A DNA stretch of 64,000 nucleotides from contig NZ_JAGGJW010000003.1 of assembly GCF_017873175.1 (NCBI RefSeq), forward strand, positions 310,001 to 374,000, in the 5' to 3' direction. The notes beneath the pieces were generated by a model, which was not told the DNA's origin, did not search any database, and saw only the letters and a list, made by a program, of their open reading frames with translations. The translations under genes and the position numbers were made by a program. Positions 1-7,897 of the stretch are shown one piece after another. This DNA is from Neorhizobium petrolearium (GTDB lineage Bacteria; Pseudomonadota; Alphaproteobacteria; Rhizobiales; Rhizobiaceae). Every line of letters begins with the position of its first letter. Position 1 is the stretch's first letter.

Positions 1-405
1 GCCTGGCACGGGCATTGCGAGGTGCACGAACTCTTCAATGCCCAGGACGTCCGCGACCTGCGCGAAGCCCATCCAGGCCTCATGGTTCTCGCCCATCCGG
101 AATGTCCGCCGGATGTCGTGGCGGAGGCCGATTTCGCCGGCTCGACTGCGGTCATGTCGGATTATGTCGGCCAGAAGAAGCCGGCGCGCGTCGTGCTGCT
201 GACGGAATGTTCGATGAGCGACAATGTCGCGGTTCATCATCCTGATGTCGAGTTCGTGCGGCCCTGCAATCTTTGCCCGCACATGAAACGCATCACGCTC
301 TCCAACATCCGCAAGGCTTTGGAGGAAAATCGCCACGAGGTGACCGTCGATGCGGCGGTCGCCACGGCTGCGCGGCGCGCGGTGGAAAGGATGCTGGCGA
401 TATGA
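1..405 (+). CDS. nadA: Quinolinate synthase NadA, 3' part
   Basis: This is the C-terminal 134 residues of quinolinate synthase; the gene begins upstream of the window. The enzyme condenses iminoaspartate with dihydroxyacetone phosphate to make quinolinate, using a 4Fe-4S cluster. The reading frame is open from base 1. It shows HPECPPDVV and the C-terminal signature RPCNLCPHMKRITL, which carry the family's cluster-binding cysteines, and a GSTAVMSDYV segment. Its stop overlaps the nadB start as ATGA, so the nad genes are translationally coupled. The call is firm because motif and neighbours agree. Confidence 0.96.
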   Translation, partial: AWHGHCEVHELFNAQDVRDLREAHPGLMVLAHPECPPDVVAEADFAGSTAVMSDYVGQKKPARVVLLTECSMSDNVAVHHPDVEFVRPCNLCPHMKRITLSNIRKALEENRHEVTVDAAVATAARRAVERMLAI

Positions 406-1943
406 CCGAGGTCCTGAACCATCTTGCCGGCCGCGTTGCGATTGTCGGAAGCGGGCTGGCAGGCCTCGTGACATCCTTGAGGCTGGCACCGCAGCCGGTC
501 GTGCTCATCACGCGGGCGGAGCTTGGCGCGGAAACGTCCAGCGCCTGGGCGCAGGGCGGCATCGCCGCAAGCCTCGGCGAGGACGACAGCGCCGACCTGC
601 ATCTGACCGATACACTGGCGGCGGGTGACGGGCTGTGCGATGCGGTTGCGGCAGCTTCGATCCTGCGGCAGGCGCCTGCTGCAATCGCCATGCTGGAAAG
701 CTTTGGCGTCACTTTCGACAGGACGACCAACGGCGCATTCTCGCTTGGGCTTGAAGCCGCTCATTCCCGCCGCCGGATCCTGCATGTCGGAGGTGACGGC
801 TCCGGCGCGGCAATCGTCCGTGCTCTGGTAGAGGCCGTCCTGCGGACGCCGTCGATCACGGTGTTGACCGACTTCGAGGTGCGGCGGCTGTTGGTCGAGG
901 AGGGAATTCTCCGCGGCCTGCTCGGTGCAACGCGCAATGGCGCGGCAATCCTTCCGACCGCGCATATCGTAATGGCGACCGGCGGCATCGGCGGACTTTA
1001 TGATGCCACCACCAATCCCGTCGGAAATTTTGGCCAGGGCATCATGCTAGCGGCACGCGCTGGTGCCGAGCTTACGGACATGGAATTCGTGCAGTTTCAT
1101 CCGACGGCGCTTGATTCTCAGAGACGCCCCTTGGCGCTGGTAAGCGAGGCGGTCCGTGGCGAAGGCGCAACGCTGGTGAATGAACGGGGCGAGAGGTTCC
1201 TTGCAAGCGAAGCCGGTGCAGAACTTGCACCCCGTGACGTCGTAGCACGTGCAATCAGTGCCGAGCTCGCCCGCGGCGGCCGCGTCTTCCTCGATGCGCG
1301 GAGGCCACTCGGTAGCCGTTTCGCCAGGCGCTTCCCGCAAATCGACGCCTTGTGCCGGGAGGCAGGCGTTGATCCCTCTTGTGAACTCATCCCGATCAGG
1401 CCGGCGGCGCACTATCACATGGGCGGCATTGCAACGGATGACAATGCGCGAAGCAAACTCCAGGGGCTCTGGGCCGTTGGGGAGACCGCATCGACCGGCC
1501 TTCACGGAGCCAATCGGCTTGCCAGCAACTCGCTTCTCGAAGCCGCTGTCATGGGCATGCGCGCCGCGCAGGATATCGCCGGCATGGCGGCCGTTGCGCC
1601 GCAGCGGGTACGGGGGATCGCCCTTCCCGCACCAGCTGATGTCTCCGCCGTCCGGTCGATCGTCTCGCGCCATCTTGGAGTGCTACGCAATACCGGCGCC
1701 ATTCACGGCGCAATCGCAAGCCTGCTGCCGCTTGCCGAAAGCGAGGGACCTGCCTCCGACCCCGCAATGGTCGCACTGTTGATTGCAGTCTTTGCGTCAA
1801 TGCGGCGGGAATCGCGCGGCGCGCATGCCCGCACGGATTTCCCGCTCAAGCTTGCCTACGCCGAACGCCGGAAAATGAGCCTCGACGAGGCGCTCGAGAT
1901 TGCCCGCACGACCGCTTCCCATCCTCTTGCCAGGAGCGCCTGA
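402..1943 (+). CDS. nadB: L-aspartate oxidase NadB
   Basis: A 513-residue flavoprotein that oxidises L-aspartate to iminoaspartate for NadA, the first step of de novo NAD synthesis. The N-terminus has the FAD-binding Rossmann motif GSGLAGL. Further on are SSAWAQGGIAAS, the active-site region MEFVQFHPTAL, and HYHMGGI followed by GLHGANRLASNSLLEA, all typical of the succinate dehydrogenase/NadB flavoprotein family. The frame is open further upstream (to 273), but ATG 402 forms an ATGA overlap with the nadA stop and gives the expected length. The C-terminal helical domain (RRESRGAHARTDFP) is present. Confidence 0.95.
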   Translation: MTEVLNHLAGRVAIVGSGLAGLVTSLRLAPQPVVLITRAELGAETSSAWAQGGIAASLGEDDSADLHLTDTLAAGDGLCDAVAAASILRQAPAAIAMLESFGVTFDRTTNGAFSLGLEAAHSRRRILHVGGDGSGAAIVRALVEAVLRTPSITVLTDFEVRRLLVEEGILRGLLGATRNGAAILPTAHIVMATGGIGGLYDATTNPVGNFGQGIMLAARAGAELTDMEFVQFHPTALDSQRRPLALVSEAVRGEGATLVNERGERFLASEAGAELAPRDVVARAISAELARGGRVFLDARRPLGSRFARRFPQIDALCREAGVDPSCELIPIRPAAHYHMGGIATDDNARSKLQGLWAVGETASTGLHGANRLASNSLLEAAVMGMRAAQDIAGMAAVAPQRVRGIALPAPADVSAVRSIVSRHLGVLRNTGAIHGAIASLLPLAESEGPASDPAMVALLIAVFASMRRESRGAHARTDFPLKLAYAERRKMSLDEALEIARTTASHPLARSA

Positions 1944-2794
1944 TGTCCTTCGTTTCTCCTCCCCGGCTGATCGTCGAACCGCTGGTGCGTGCCGCACTCG
2001 TCGAGGACCTTGGCCTTGCCGGCGATGTGACTTCGGCGGCCGTCATCCCCTCCGAGCATCGCTCGACGGTCGTCATGGCTGCGCGTAAAGCCGGCGTGAT
2101 CGCCGGCCTTGATGCCGCCTCCCTCGCCTTCGAACTCGTCGATCCCGCGATCACAATGGCCCGGCATGTTCAGGACGGGACGATCGTGGAGCCAGGTGAT
2201 ACCATCGCCACGATCGAAGGCCCGTCCCGCAATCTGCTAACGGCGGAACGCACCGCGCTCAATTTCCTCGGCCACCTGTCGGGCATCGCGACCGTTACGG
2301 CTGGTATCGTGAATGCGATAAGAGGCACCAGAGCGTCGGTGGTCTGTACACGCAAGACAACGCCGGGGCTTCGGGCCCTCGAGAAATATGCCGTCCGGGC
2401 CGGCGGCGGCATGAACCACCGCTTTGCGCTTTATGACGCCGTGCTGATCAAGGACAATCACGTTGCGATCGCCGGCGGTGTCGCGGAAGCCATCCGGCGG
2501 GCCAGAGCGAATGTCGGGCACATGGTGAAGATCGAAGTGGAAGTCGACACGCTCGACCAGCTTAGCGAAGCCATGGAGATCGGCGTCGACGCCGTGCTAC
2601 TCGACAACATGACGCCAGAACAGCTCCTCGAGGCCGTAACGATCGTCGGAGGCCGGGCGATTACGGAGGCCTCCGGCGGCATCACACCGGAGACGGCAGC
2701 AGCCATCGCTGCTTCGGGCGTCGACCTCTTGTCCGTCGGCTGGATCACCCACAGTGCACCGACCCTCGATATTGGCCTCGACTTCCACTCCTGA
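1943..2794 (+). CDS. nadC: Nicotinate-nucleotide pyrophosphorylase NadC
   Basis: A 283-residue quinolinate phosphoribosyltransferase, which converts quinolinate and PRPP to nicotinate mononucleotide, CO2 and pyrophosphate. Visible signatures are TRKTTPGLR, the KYAVRAGGGMNHR substrate-binding stretch, DAVLIKDNH, and the barrel strands VEVDTLDQL, DAVLLDNM and EASGGI. Length is normal. The ATG overlaps the nadB stop as TGATG. This completes nadA-nadB-nadC as one transcription unit. No clear terminator follows. Confidence 0.96.
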   Translation: MSFVSPPRLIVEPLVRAALVEDLGLAGDVTSAAVIPSEHRSTVVMAARKAGVIAGLDAASLAFELVDPAITMARHVQDGTIVEPGDTIATIEGPSRNLLTAERTALNFLGHLSGIATVTAGIVNAIRGTRASVVCTRKTTPGLRALEKYAVRAGGGMNHRFALYDAVLIKDNHVAIAGGVAEAIRRARANVGHMVKIEVEVDTLDQLSEAMEIGVDAVLLDNMTPEQLLEAVTIVGGRAITEASGGITPETAAAIAASGVDLLSVGWITHSAPTLDIGLDFHS

Positions 2795-2846
2795 AGACCC
2801 TGGCGATGCAGAGAGCACGACCAGGCAAGTTAGCCGGCCTTGCGAG

Positions 2847-2874
2847 TTGAATTCCTGTCGGACGATGCTATAAG
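2847..2874 (+). promoter_or_regulatory. Candidate sigma70 promoter ahead of the polyamine genes
   Basis: TTGAAT (2847-2852), 16 bases, then TATAAG (2869-2874). It lies between nadC and the small gene at 2923, with about 45 bases of leader before that start. The spacing and -10 match are good; the call rests on sequence alone. Confidence 0.45.
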
Positions 2875-2922
2875 GCCCGCCTAGCTTGTTGCAGGTTTCA
2901 TCTGCTGGTTGGAGAGGACGCC

Positions 2923-3156
2923 ATGTCTCACGACGCCCTCTTCCAATTGGGGATGGGCTCAGTCGAACTTGATGCCCCCCGAACGGAAGAATTCTTAAAG
3001 ACGCCCGTCATCGGAGCGCGCCTGGGAGTATTTCGTCTCGTCTTCACGAGAACGAGACGAAGCGCCATTGCGCTGGTCCGCACGGCCATGCGACAGCGCG
3101 GCATGAGTGCGAAAGCTCTGGTCCAGCCCCGGATCGCCGTCACCATCCCCTCCTGA
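2923..3156 (+). CDS. Small basic protein of unknown function upstream of the spermidine genes
   Basis: A 77-residue open frame with a good ribosome-binding site (GGAGAGG seven bases before the ATG) and a plausible promoter upstream. The product starts MSHDALFQLGMGSVEL. From about residue 30 onward it is basic with alternating hydrophobic residues (VFRLVFTRTRR, ALVRTAMRQRG). I recognise no catalytic domain. The N-terminus recalls, from memory only, the start of rhizobial S-adenosylmethionine decarboxylases, but the pyruvoyl-forming core of that family is absent. It precedes nspC by 128 bases, so it could be a leader peptide or a small polyamine-linked protein. Confidence 0.5.
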   Translation: MSHDALFQLGMGSVELDAPRTEEFLKTPVIGARLGVFRLVFTRTRRSAIALVRTAMRQRGMSAKALVQPRIAVTIPS

Positions 3157-3284
3157 TCCCTTCCGTCATCTCCGGCAGAAACGATCGCCCGAACCGCCTT
3201 CCGCGGTCCTGACGCCCGTTTTCACGCCGACGTTACATTATCGCGGCAAAAGGCCGACACACCGAACGCGAACGAGTTTTCAAG

Positions 3285-4385
3285 ATGCAGCTCACGACCC
3301 CTTATTACCTGATCGACAAGGCGAAACTTCTCCGCAACATGGAGAAGATCGCCCATGTTCGCGAAAGATCGGGCGCCAAGGCATTGCTGGCGCTGAAATG
3401 CTTCGCCACCTGGTCGGTCTTCGATTTCATGCGCGACTATATGGACGGCACGACTTCCTCGTCCCTTAACGAAGTCCGCCTCGGCCACGAACGCTTTGGT
3501 AAGGAAACGCATGCCTATTCGGTCGCCTACGCCGATTACGAGATCGACGAGGTGGTTTCCCATGCCGACAAGATCATCTTCAATTCGATAGGCCAGCTTG
3601 AGCGCTTCGCGGACAAGGCTGCCGGCATCGTTTGCGGCCTCCGCCTCAATCCGCAGGTGAGCTCGTCGAGCTTTGATCTTGCCGATCCTGCCCGCCCCTT
3701 CTCCCGCCTTGGCGAATGGGATGTTGCAAAGGTTGAGAAGGTAATGGACCGCATCAGCGGCTTCATGATTCACAACAACTGCGAGAACAGTGATTTCTCG
3801 CTCTTCGACCGCATGCTCGACCAGATCGAGGAAAAGTTCGGTCCGCTTCTGAGACAAGCGGAATGGGTGAGCCTCGGGGGCGGCATCCACTTTACAGGCG
3901 AGAATTATCCCCTCGATGCTTTCTGTGACCGGCTGAAAGACTTCTCGGACAGATACGGCGTGCAAGTCTACCTGGAGCCGGGCGAAGCCTCCATCACCAG
4001 ATCCACCACCCTGGAGACCACCGTTCTCGACACGATCTACAACGGCAAGCATCTCGCCATCGTCGATAGTTCGATCGAAGCCCATATGCTGGATCTTCTG
4101 ATCTACCGCGAAAGCGCGAAAGTAGCTCCGAATGCCGGGCCGCATCGATACATGGTTTGCGGCAAATCCTGCCTGGCCGGCGATATCTTCGGCGAATTCG
4201 ATTTTCCGAACGAACTGAAGGTCGGCGACCGCGTCTCATTCCAGGATGCGGCCGGTTATACGATGGTCAAGAAGAACTGGTTCAATGGTGTGAAGATGCC
4301 GGCGATCGCCATCAGGGAGCTGGATGGCAGCATTCGAACGGTCCGCGAATTCACCTACGTGGACTACGAGCAGAGCCTCTCCTGA
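3285..4385 (+). CDS. nspC: Carboxynorspermidine/carboxyspermidine decarboxylase
   Basis: A 366-residue PLP enzyme of the alanine-racemase fold (group IV decarboxylases). It removes the carboxyl group from carboxy(nor)spermidine, the last step of the alternative spermidine route. The PLP lysine is K38 in LALKCF. Also visible are the glycine-rich phosphate-binding GGGIHF, EPGEA, and the catalytic cysteine region CGKSCLAGD. N- and C-terminal YYLIDKAKLL and FTYVDYE match the family. It is followed 31 bases later by its partner dehydrogenase. In rhizobia the likely product is spermidine rather than norspermidine; that is from known family biology, not from this sequence. Confidence 0.9.
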   Translation: MQLTTPYYLIDKAKLLRNMEKIAHVRERSGAKALLALKCFATWSVFDFMRDYMDGTTSSSLNEVRLGHERFGKETHAYSVAYADYEIDEVVSHADKIIFNSIGQLERFADKAAGIVCGLRLNPQVSSSSFDLADPARPFSRLGEWDVAKVEKVMDRISGFMIHNNCENSDFSLFDRMLDQIEEKFGPLLRQAEWVSLGGGIHFTGENYPLDAFCDRLKDFSDRYGVQVYLEPGEASITRSTTLETTVLDTIYNGKHLAIVDSSIEAHMLDLLIYRESAKVAPNAGPHRYMVCGKSCLAGDIFGEFDFPNELKVGDRVSFQDAAGYTMVKKNWFNGVKMPAIAIRELDGSIRTVREFTYVDYEQSLS

Positions 4386-4416
4386 GGCACATCGGATAGA
4401 AGGAGATATCCTCAAA

Positions 4417-5655
4417 ATGAAGAAAAATGTCCTCATCATCGGCGCCGGCGGCGTCGCACAGGTGGTGGCCCACAAATGCGCCCAGAACAACGATGTCCTC
4501 GGGGACATCCACATCGCTTCACGCACGAAAGCGAAATGCGACAAGATCATCGCTTCGGTTCGCGAGAAGAACGCGATGAAACAGCCGGGCGTGCTCGAAG
4601 CTCATGCACTGAATGCGCTGGACATCGAGGCGACCAAAGAACTGATCAAAAAGACCAATTCGCAGATCGTCATCAATGTCGGCACCGCCTTCCTCAACAT
4701 GTCGGTGCTGCGCGCCTGCATGGATACCGGCGTCGCCTATATCGACACCGCGATCCATGAAGAGCCGAATAAGATCTGCGAAACTCCGCCGTGGTACGGT
4801 AACTACGAGTGGAAGCGCGCTGCCGAATGCGAGGAAAAGGGCATTACCGCCATCCTCGGCGCCGGCTTCGATCCGGGCGTCGTCAACGCCTATGCGCGCC
4901 TTGCCAAGGACGACTATCTCGACAAGGTGACGGACGTCGACATCGTCGACATCAATGCCGGCAGCCACGGCAAGTATTTCGCCACCAATTTCGACCCGGA
5001 AATCAACTTCCGCGAGTTCACCGGCGTCGTCTATTCCTGGCAGGGCGGCGAATGGAAGGTCAACAAGATGTTCGAGATCGGCAAGGACTACGACCTGCCG
5101 GTCGTCGGCACGCGTCGCGCCTATCTCTGCGGCCATGACGAGGTCCACTCGCTGGCGAAGAACATGGATGGCGCCGACGTGCGCTTCTGGATGGGCTTCG
5201 GCGATCACTACATCAACGTTTTCACAGTGCTGAAGAACATCGGCCTGCTGTCCGAACAGCCGGTCAAGCTTGCCGACGGCTCGGAAGTCGTGCCGCTCAA
5301 GGTGGTCAAGGCCTGCCTGCCCGATCCGGCTTCGCTTGCCCCGGAATACGAAGGCAAGACCTGTATCGGCGATTTCGTGAAGGGCATTAAAGACGGCAAA
5401 GAACGGACGGTATTTATCTATAACGTCGCCGACCACAAGGCGGCCTATAACGAAGTGGGCTCGCAGGGTATCTCCTACACCGCCGGCGTCCCGCCGGTTG
5501 CCGCCGCCATGCTGATCGCCACAGGCGAATGGGATGTGAGGAGGATGGCAAACGTGGAGGAACTTCCTCCGAAGCCCTTCCTCAGCATCCTGAACAGGAT
5601 CGGCCTGCCGACCTGGATCCGCGATGAGGACGGCGAGCGGCCGCTAAATTTCTAA
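4417..5655 (+). CDS. Carboxynorspermidine/carboxyspermidine dehydrogenase (saccharopine dehydrogenase family)
   Basis: A 412-residue NADPH enzyme of the saccharopine dehydrogenase/Lys1-like family. It reductively joins putrescine (or diaminopropane) with aspartate semialdehyde to give carboxyspermidine, the substrate of the preceding gene product. The N-terminus has the Rossmann motif IIGAGGVAQVV; GAGFDPGVVNAYA and the C-terminal GISYTAGVPPVAAAMLI fit the family. The frame is open upstream into nspC, but ATG 4417 has a near-perfect AGGAGATAT ribosome-binding site. The nspC/dehydrogenase pairing makes the function likely. Confidence 0.88.
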   Translation: MKKNVLIIGAGGVAQVVAHKCAQNNDVLGDIHIASRTKAKCDKIIASVREKNAMKQPGVLEAHALNALDIEATKELIKKTNSQIVINVGTAFLNMSVLRACMDTGVAYIDTAIHEEPNKICETPPWYGNYEWKRAAECEEKGITAILGAGFDPGVVNAYARLAKDDYLDKVTDVDIVDINAGSHGKYFATNFDPEINFREFTGVVYSWQGGEWKVNKMFEIGKDYDLPVVGTRRAYLCGHDEVHSLAKNMDGADVRFWMGFGDHYINVFTVLKNIGLLSEQPVKLADGSEVVPLKVVKACLPDPASLAPEYEGKTCIGDFVKGIKDGKERTVFIYNVADHKAAYNEVGSQGISYTAGVPPVAAAMLIATGEWDVRRMANVEELPPKPFLSILNRIGLPTWIRDEDGERPLNF

Positions 5656-5662
5656 ACCGGAT

Positions 5663-5697
5663 CGGCCGGAAAGGCTGCAGAGTTTCCGCCCCGGCCG
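5663..5697. terminator. Weak hairpin between convergent genes
   Basis: CGGCCGG (5663-5669) pairs with CCGGCCG (5691-5697) around a 21-base loop that contains further partial pairing. It lies between convergent transcription units and could end either one. There is no clear T-run, so this is tentative. Confidence 0.3.
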
Positions 5698-5787
5698 ACC
5701 AGAAACCTCGTCTTGTTGACGAGCCCGAAGGGGTCGCCGCCGGCGGTCCCTTCCAAACTGTCAATTCCGGTTGGCATTCAGTCATGT

Positions 5788-6777
5788 CTAGACCGAAATG
5801 ATCTTTTGCTCCCTGACTGACCGAAGGGCTGCATCCGCCAGGGCAAGCGCGGCCAGTCCATCCTCGACGGAAGGCGATGGTGCCGAGCCGGTCTCAAGGC
5901 TGTCGATGAAGGCGGAAATTTCCGCAGCATAAGCCGCCGTATAGCGGGTCATGAAGAAGTCATGCAGCGGAGGGCGTGTAAAACCGTCCTTCGTGGCAAG
6001 CTCGATGGAAACGGGCCGCTGGTTTTCCGCCGCAATGGAACCAAGGGAGCCGTGCACCTCGATCCGCTGATCGTAGCCGTAACTGGCGCGACGGGAGTTC
6101 GAGATCATGCATTGCCGGCCGCTGGCCGTGGTCATGATGACGCTCGCACTATCGTAATCACCCAACGCGCGGATCTTCGGATCGACCAGGACCGTCCCGG
6201 ACGCCATCACGCTCGCAATCTCCTCCCCGAGCAGGAAACGAGCCATGTCGAAATCATGGATGGTCATGTCGCGAAAGATGCCGCCGGAAACCTTGATATA
6301 GTCCGCCGGCGGCGGGCTTGGGTCGCGGCTGATGATGGTCACCATCTCCACGTTGCCAATCCTGCCGTCATCGATCGCCTTGCGGACGGCCCGGAAATGC
6401 GGATCAAAGCGGCGGTTGAAGCCAAGCATCACCTTCGCCCCGGTCTTGCTGATGGTCTCGGCGCAGGCTCTGGCGCGCGCCACATCGAGATCGATCGGTT
6501 TTTCACAGAAGATCGCCTTGCCGGCCATGGAGAACCGCTCAATCAGATCGGCATGCGTATTGGTCGGCGTGCAGATGATCACCGCGTCGATATTGCCATC
6601 GGCTTCGACGGCATCGATGGTGCTGACCGCGCAGCCGGTGCTGTCGGCGATCGATTTCGCCGCATCCGCCACGGCATCCACGACGCAGACGAGCTTCGCC
6701 CGCTTGTCCTCCGCGATCGCGCGTGCATGCACCCTGCCGATTCGGCCTGCTCCCAAGAGTGCCAGTTTCGTCACCAT
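5788..6777 (-). CDS. idhA: myo-Inositol 2-dehydrogenase
   Basis: A 329-residue NAD-dependent Gfo/Idh/MocA oxidoreductase that oxidises myo-inositol to 2-keto-myo-inositol (scyllo-inosose), the first catabolic step. Visible are the Rossmann motif LGAGRIGRVHA, IICTPTNTHADL, the family lysine in FCEKPID, and the catalytic-region GGIFRDMTIHDFDMARFL. The upstream-extended frame was trimmed to the ATG preceded by GGAGGAGAAATC. It is divergent from iolR, with a candidate operator in between, and next to the other iol genes, which supports inositol over other polyol substrates. Confidence 0.92.
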   Translation of the reverse strand: MVTKLALLGAGRIGRVHARAIAEDKRAKLVCVVDAVADAAKSIADSTGCAVSTIDAVEADGNIDAVIICTPTNTHADLIERFSMAGKAIFCEKPIDLDVARARACAETISKTGAKVMLGFNRRFDPHFRAVRKAIDDGRIGNVEMVTIISRDPSPPPADYIKVSGGIFRDMTIHDFDMARFLLGEEIASVMASGTVLVDPKIRALGDYDSASVIMTTASGRQCMISNSRRASYGYDQRIEVHGSLGSIAAENQRPVSIELATKDGFTRPPLHDFFMTRYTAAYAAEISAFIDSLETGSAPSPSVEDGLAALALADAALRSVREQKIISV

Positions 6778-6884
6778 GATTTCTCCTCCGCAGGCTTTGC
6801 GAATACCCAAGCCTCACGGCATCGCACGACTGCTTGTTCGATTATCGGGATGATGTTCTTGTCAGACTGTCCAAGCGCTAATTT

Positions 6885-6898
6885 GGAATATATGTTCT
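6885..6898. promoter_or_regulatory. Candidate IolR operator between idhA and iolR
   Basis: GGAATATATGTTCT is a near match (one mismatch) to GGAA-N6-TTCC, which I recall as the motif reported for the Sinorhizobium IolR regulator. It lies in the divergent idhA-iolR intergenic region. Similar GGAAT/ATTCC elements occur upstream of iolC and of the inositol importer. Confidence 0.5.
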
Positions 6899-6953
6899 AT
6901 TTTGCTAGATTGGGATTTCGTTTGTGTCAAGCACTGAAACAGGAAGGGTGACC

Positions 6954-7772
6954 ATGGGAGATATCGGCGTGCCGACCACCATAAAGGCATTCGAGGAGCG
7001 GTTGCTGGAAGTATCCGAAAGCCTTCCCAAACGGCTGCGGCAATGCGCCGACTATGTTGCCGCCAACAAGGATCGCATTGCCGTGTCCACGGTTGCCGAG
7101 ATGGCCGAAGGCGCAGGCGTTCAGCCCTCCGCCTTCATGCGCTTCTGTCAGATCCTGGGCTTTTCCGGTTTCTCCGAAATGCAGCGGCTATTTCGCGACT
7201 CCTATGTCGGGGGGTGGCCGGACTATTCGACCCGGTTGGACCATCTGCGGGAGAAGGCGGAAGGCAGCCCTTCCGCCTTGCTCGCGGAATTCGTCGAAGC
7301 AGGACGGGCCTCACTTGAAAATCTGCTGAAGACGATAGAGCCGCACGCTCTGGAGCAAGCGGTGAAAATTCTTGCCAGGGCGCAGATGATTCACATTATC
7401 GGCATGCGCCGCTCTTTCCCGGTCGCGAGCTACATGGCGTATGCATTCGAGAAGATGAATGTGCCAGCCATGTTGCATAGCGCGGTCGGTCGGCTGGAGA
7501 ATCGGAATGCAGTTCGAGACGGAGACGCCCTGCTGGCGATTACGTTTTCTCCCTACACGGCAGACACGATCGACATGGTCGAGGCAGTCTCCGCCCACGG
7601 CTTGCCGGTTGTTGCCATTACAGACACGATCGTCAGCCCGCTGCGCAAGTTTCCAGCAACTATTCTTTCCGTATCCGAGGTGGATTTCGGTGCTTTCCGT
7701 TCGCTTTCCGCCACGCTCTGCCTCGCCATCACGTTGGCGGTAGCCGTCGGGACCGAACGTCCGGAGAAATGA
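6954..7772 (+). CDS. iolR: RpiR-family regulator of inositol catabolism
   Basis: A 272-residue regulator with an N-terminal RpiR helix-turn-helix (about residues 5-80: LRQCADYVAANKDRIAVSTVAEMAEGAGVQPSAFMRFCQILGFSGFSEMQRLF) and a C-terminal SIS sugar-phosphate-binding domain (about 125-260, from IHIIGMRRSFPVASYM). The first part is given in family terms and continues to the helix that contacts DNA. An in-frame GTG lies 30 bases upstream, but ATG 6954 has AGGAAGGG at the right distance. Its position between idhA and iolC fits a repressor that senses an inositol pathway intermediate. Confidence 0.88.
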   Translation: MGDIGVPTTIKAFEERLLEVSESLPKRLRQCADYVAANKDRIAVSTVAEMAEGAGVQPSAFMRFCQILGFSGFSEMQRLFRDSYVGGWPDYSTRLDHLREKAEGSPSALLAEFVEAGRASLENLLKTIEPHALEQAVKILARAQMIHIIGMRRSFPVASYMAYAFEKMNVPAMLHSAVGRLENRNAVRDGDALLAITFSPYTADTIDMVEAVSAHGLPVVAITDTIVSPLRKFPATILSVSEVDFGAFRSLSATLCLAITLAVAVGTERPEK

Positions 7773-7798
7773 ATTTTTGTATTGTAAATAAAGAAAAT

Positions 7799-7812
7799 GG
7801 AATTTAAAATCC
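7799..7812. promoter_or_regulatory. Candidate IolR operator upstream of iolC
   Basis: GGAATTTAAAATCC matches GGAA-N6-TTCC with one mismatch. It lies in the 125-base AT-rich gap between iolR and iolC, about 90 bases before the iolC start. Confidence 0.42.
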
Positions 7813-7897
7813 AAATCCAGGAGAAATGATGGAAATTGGCAGCTTCCGTCAGTAGCGGGCCGGAGGTTAGCTCCAAGCTGCAGGGAGGATCCGGCTT

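Noticed and set aside
3157..3284. Possible polyamine-type riboswitch or speF-like RNA before nspC
   Set aside because: No conserved structure I can recognise; the leader is short and the known speF motif precedes ornithine decarboxylase genes instead.
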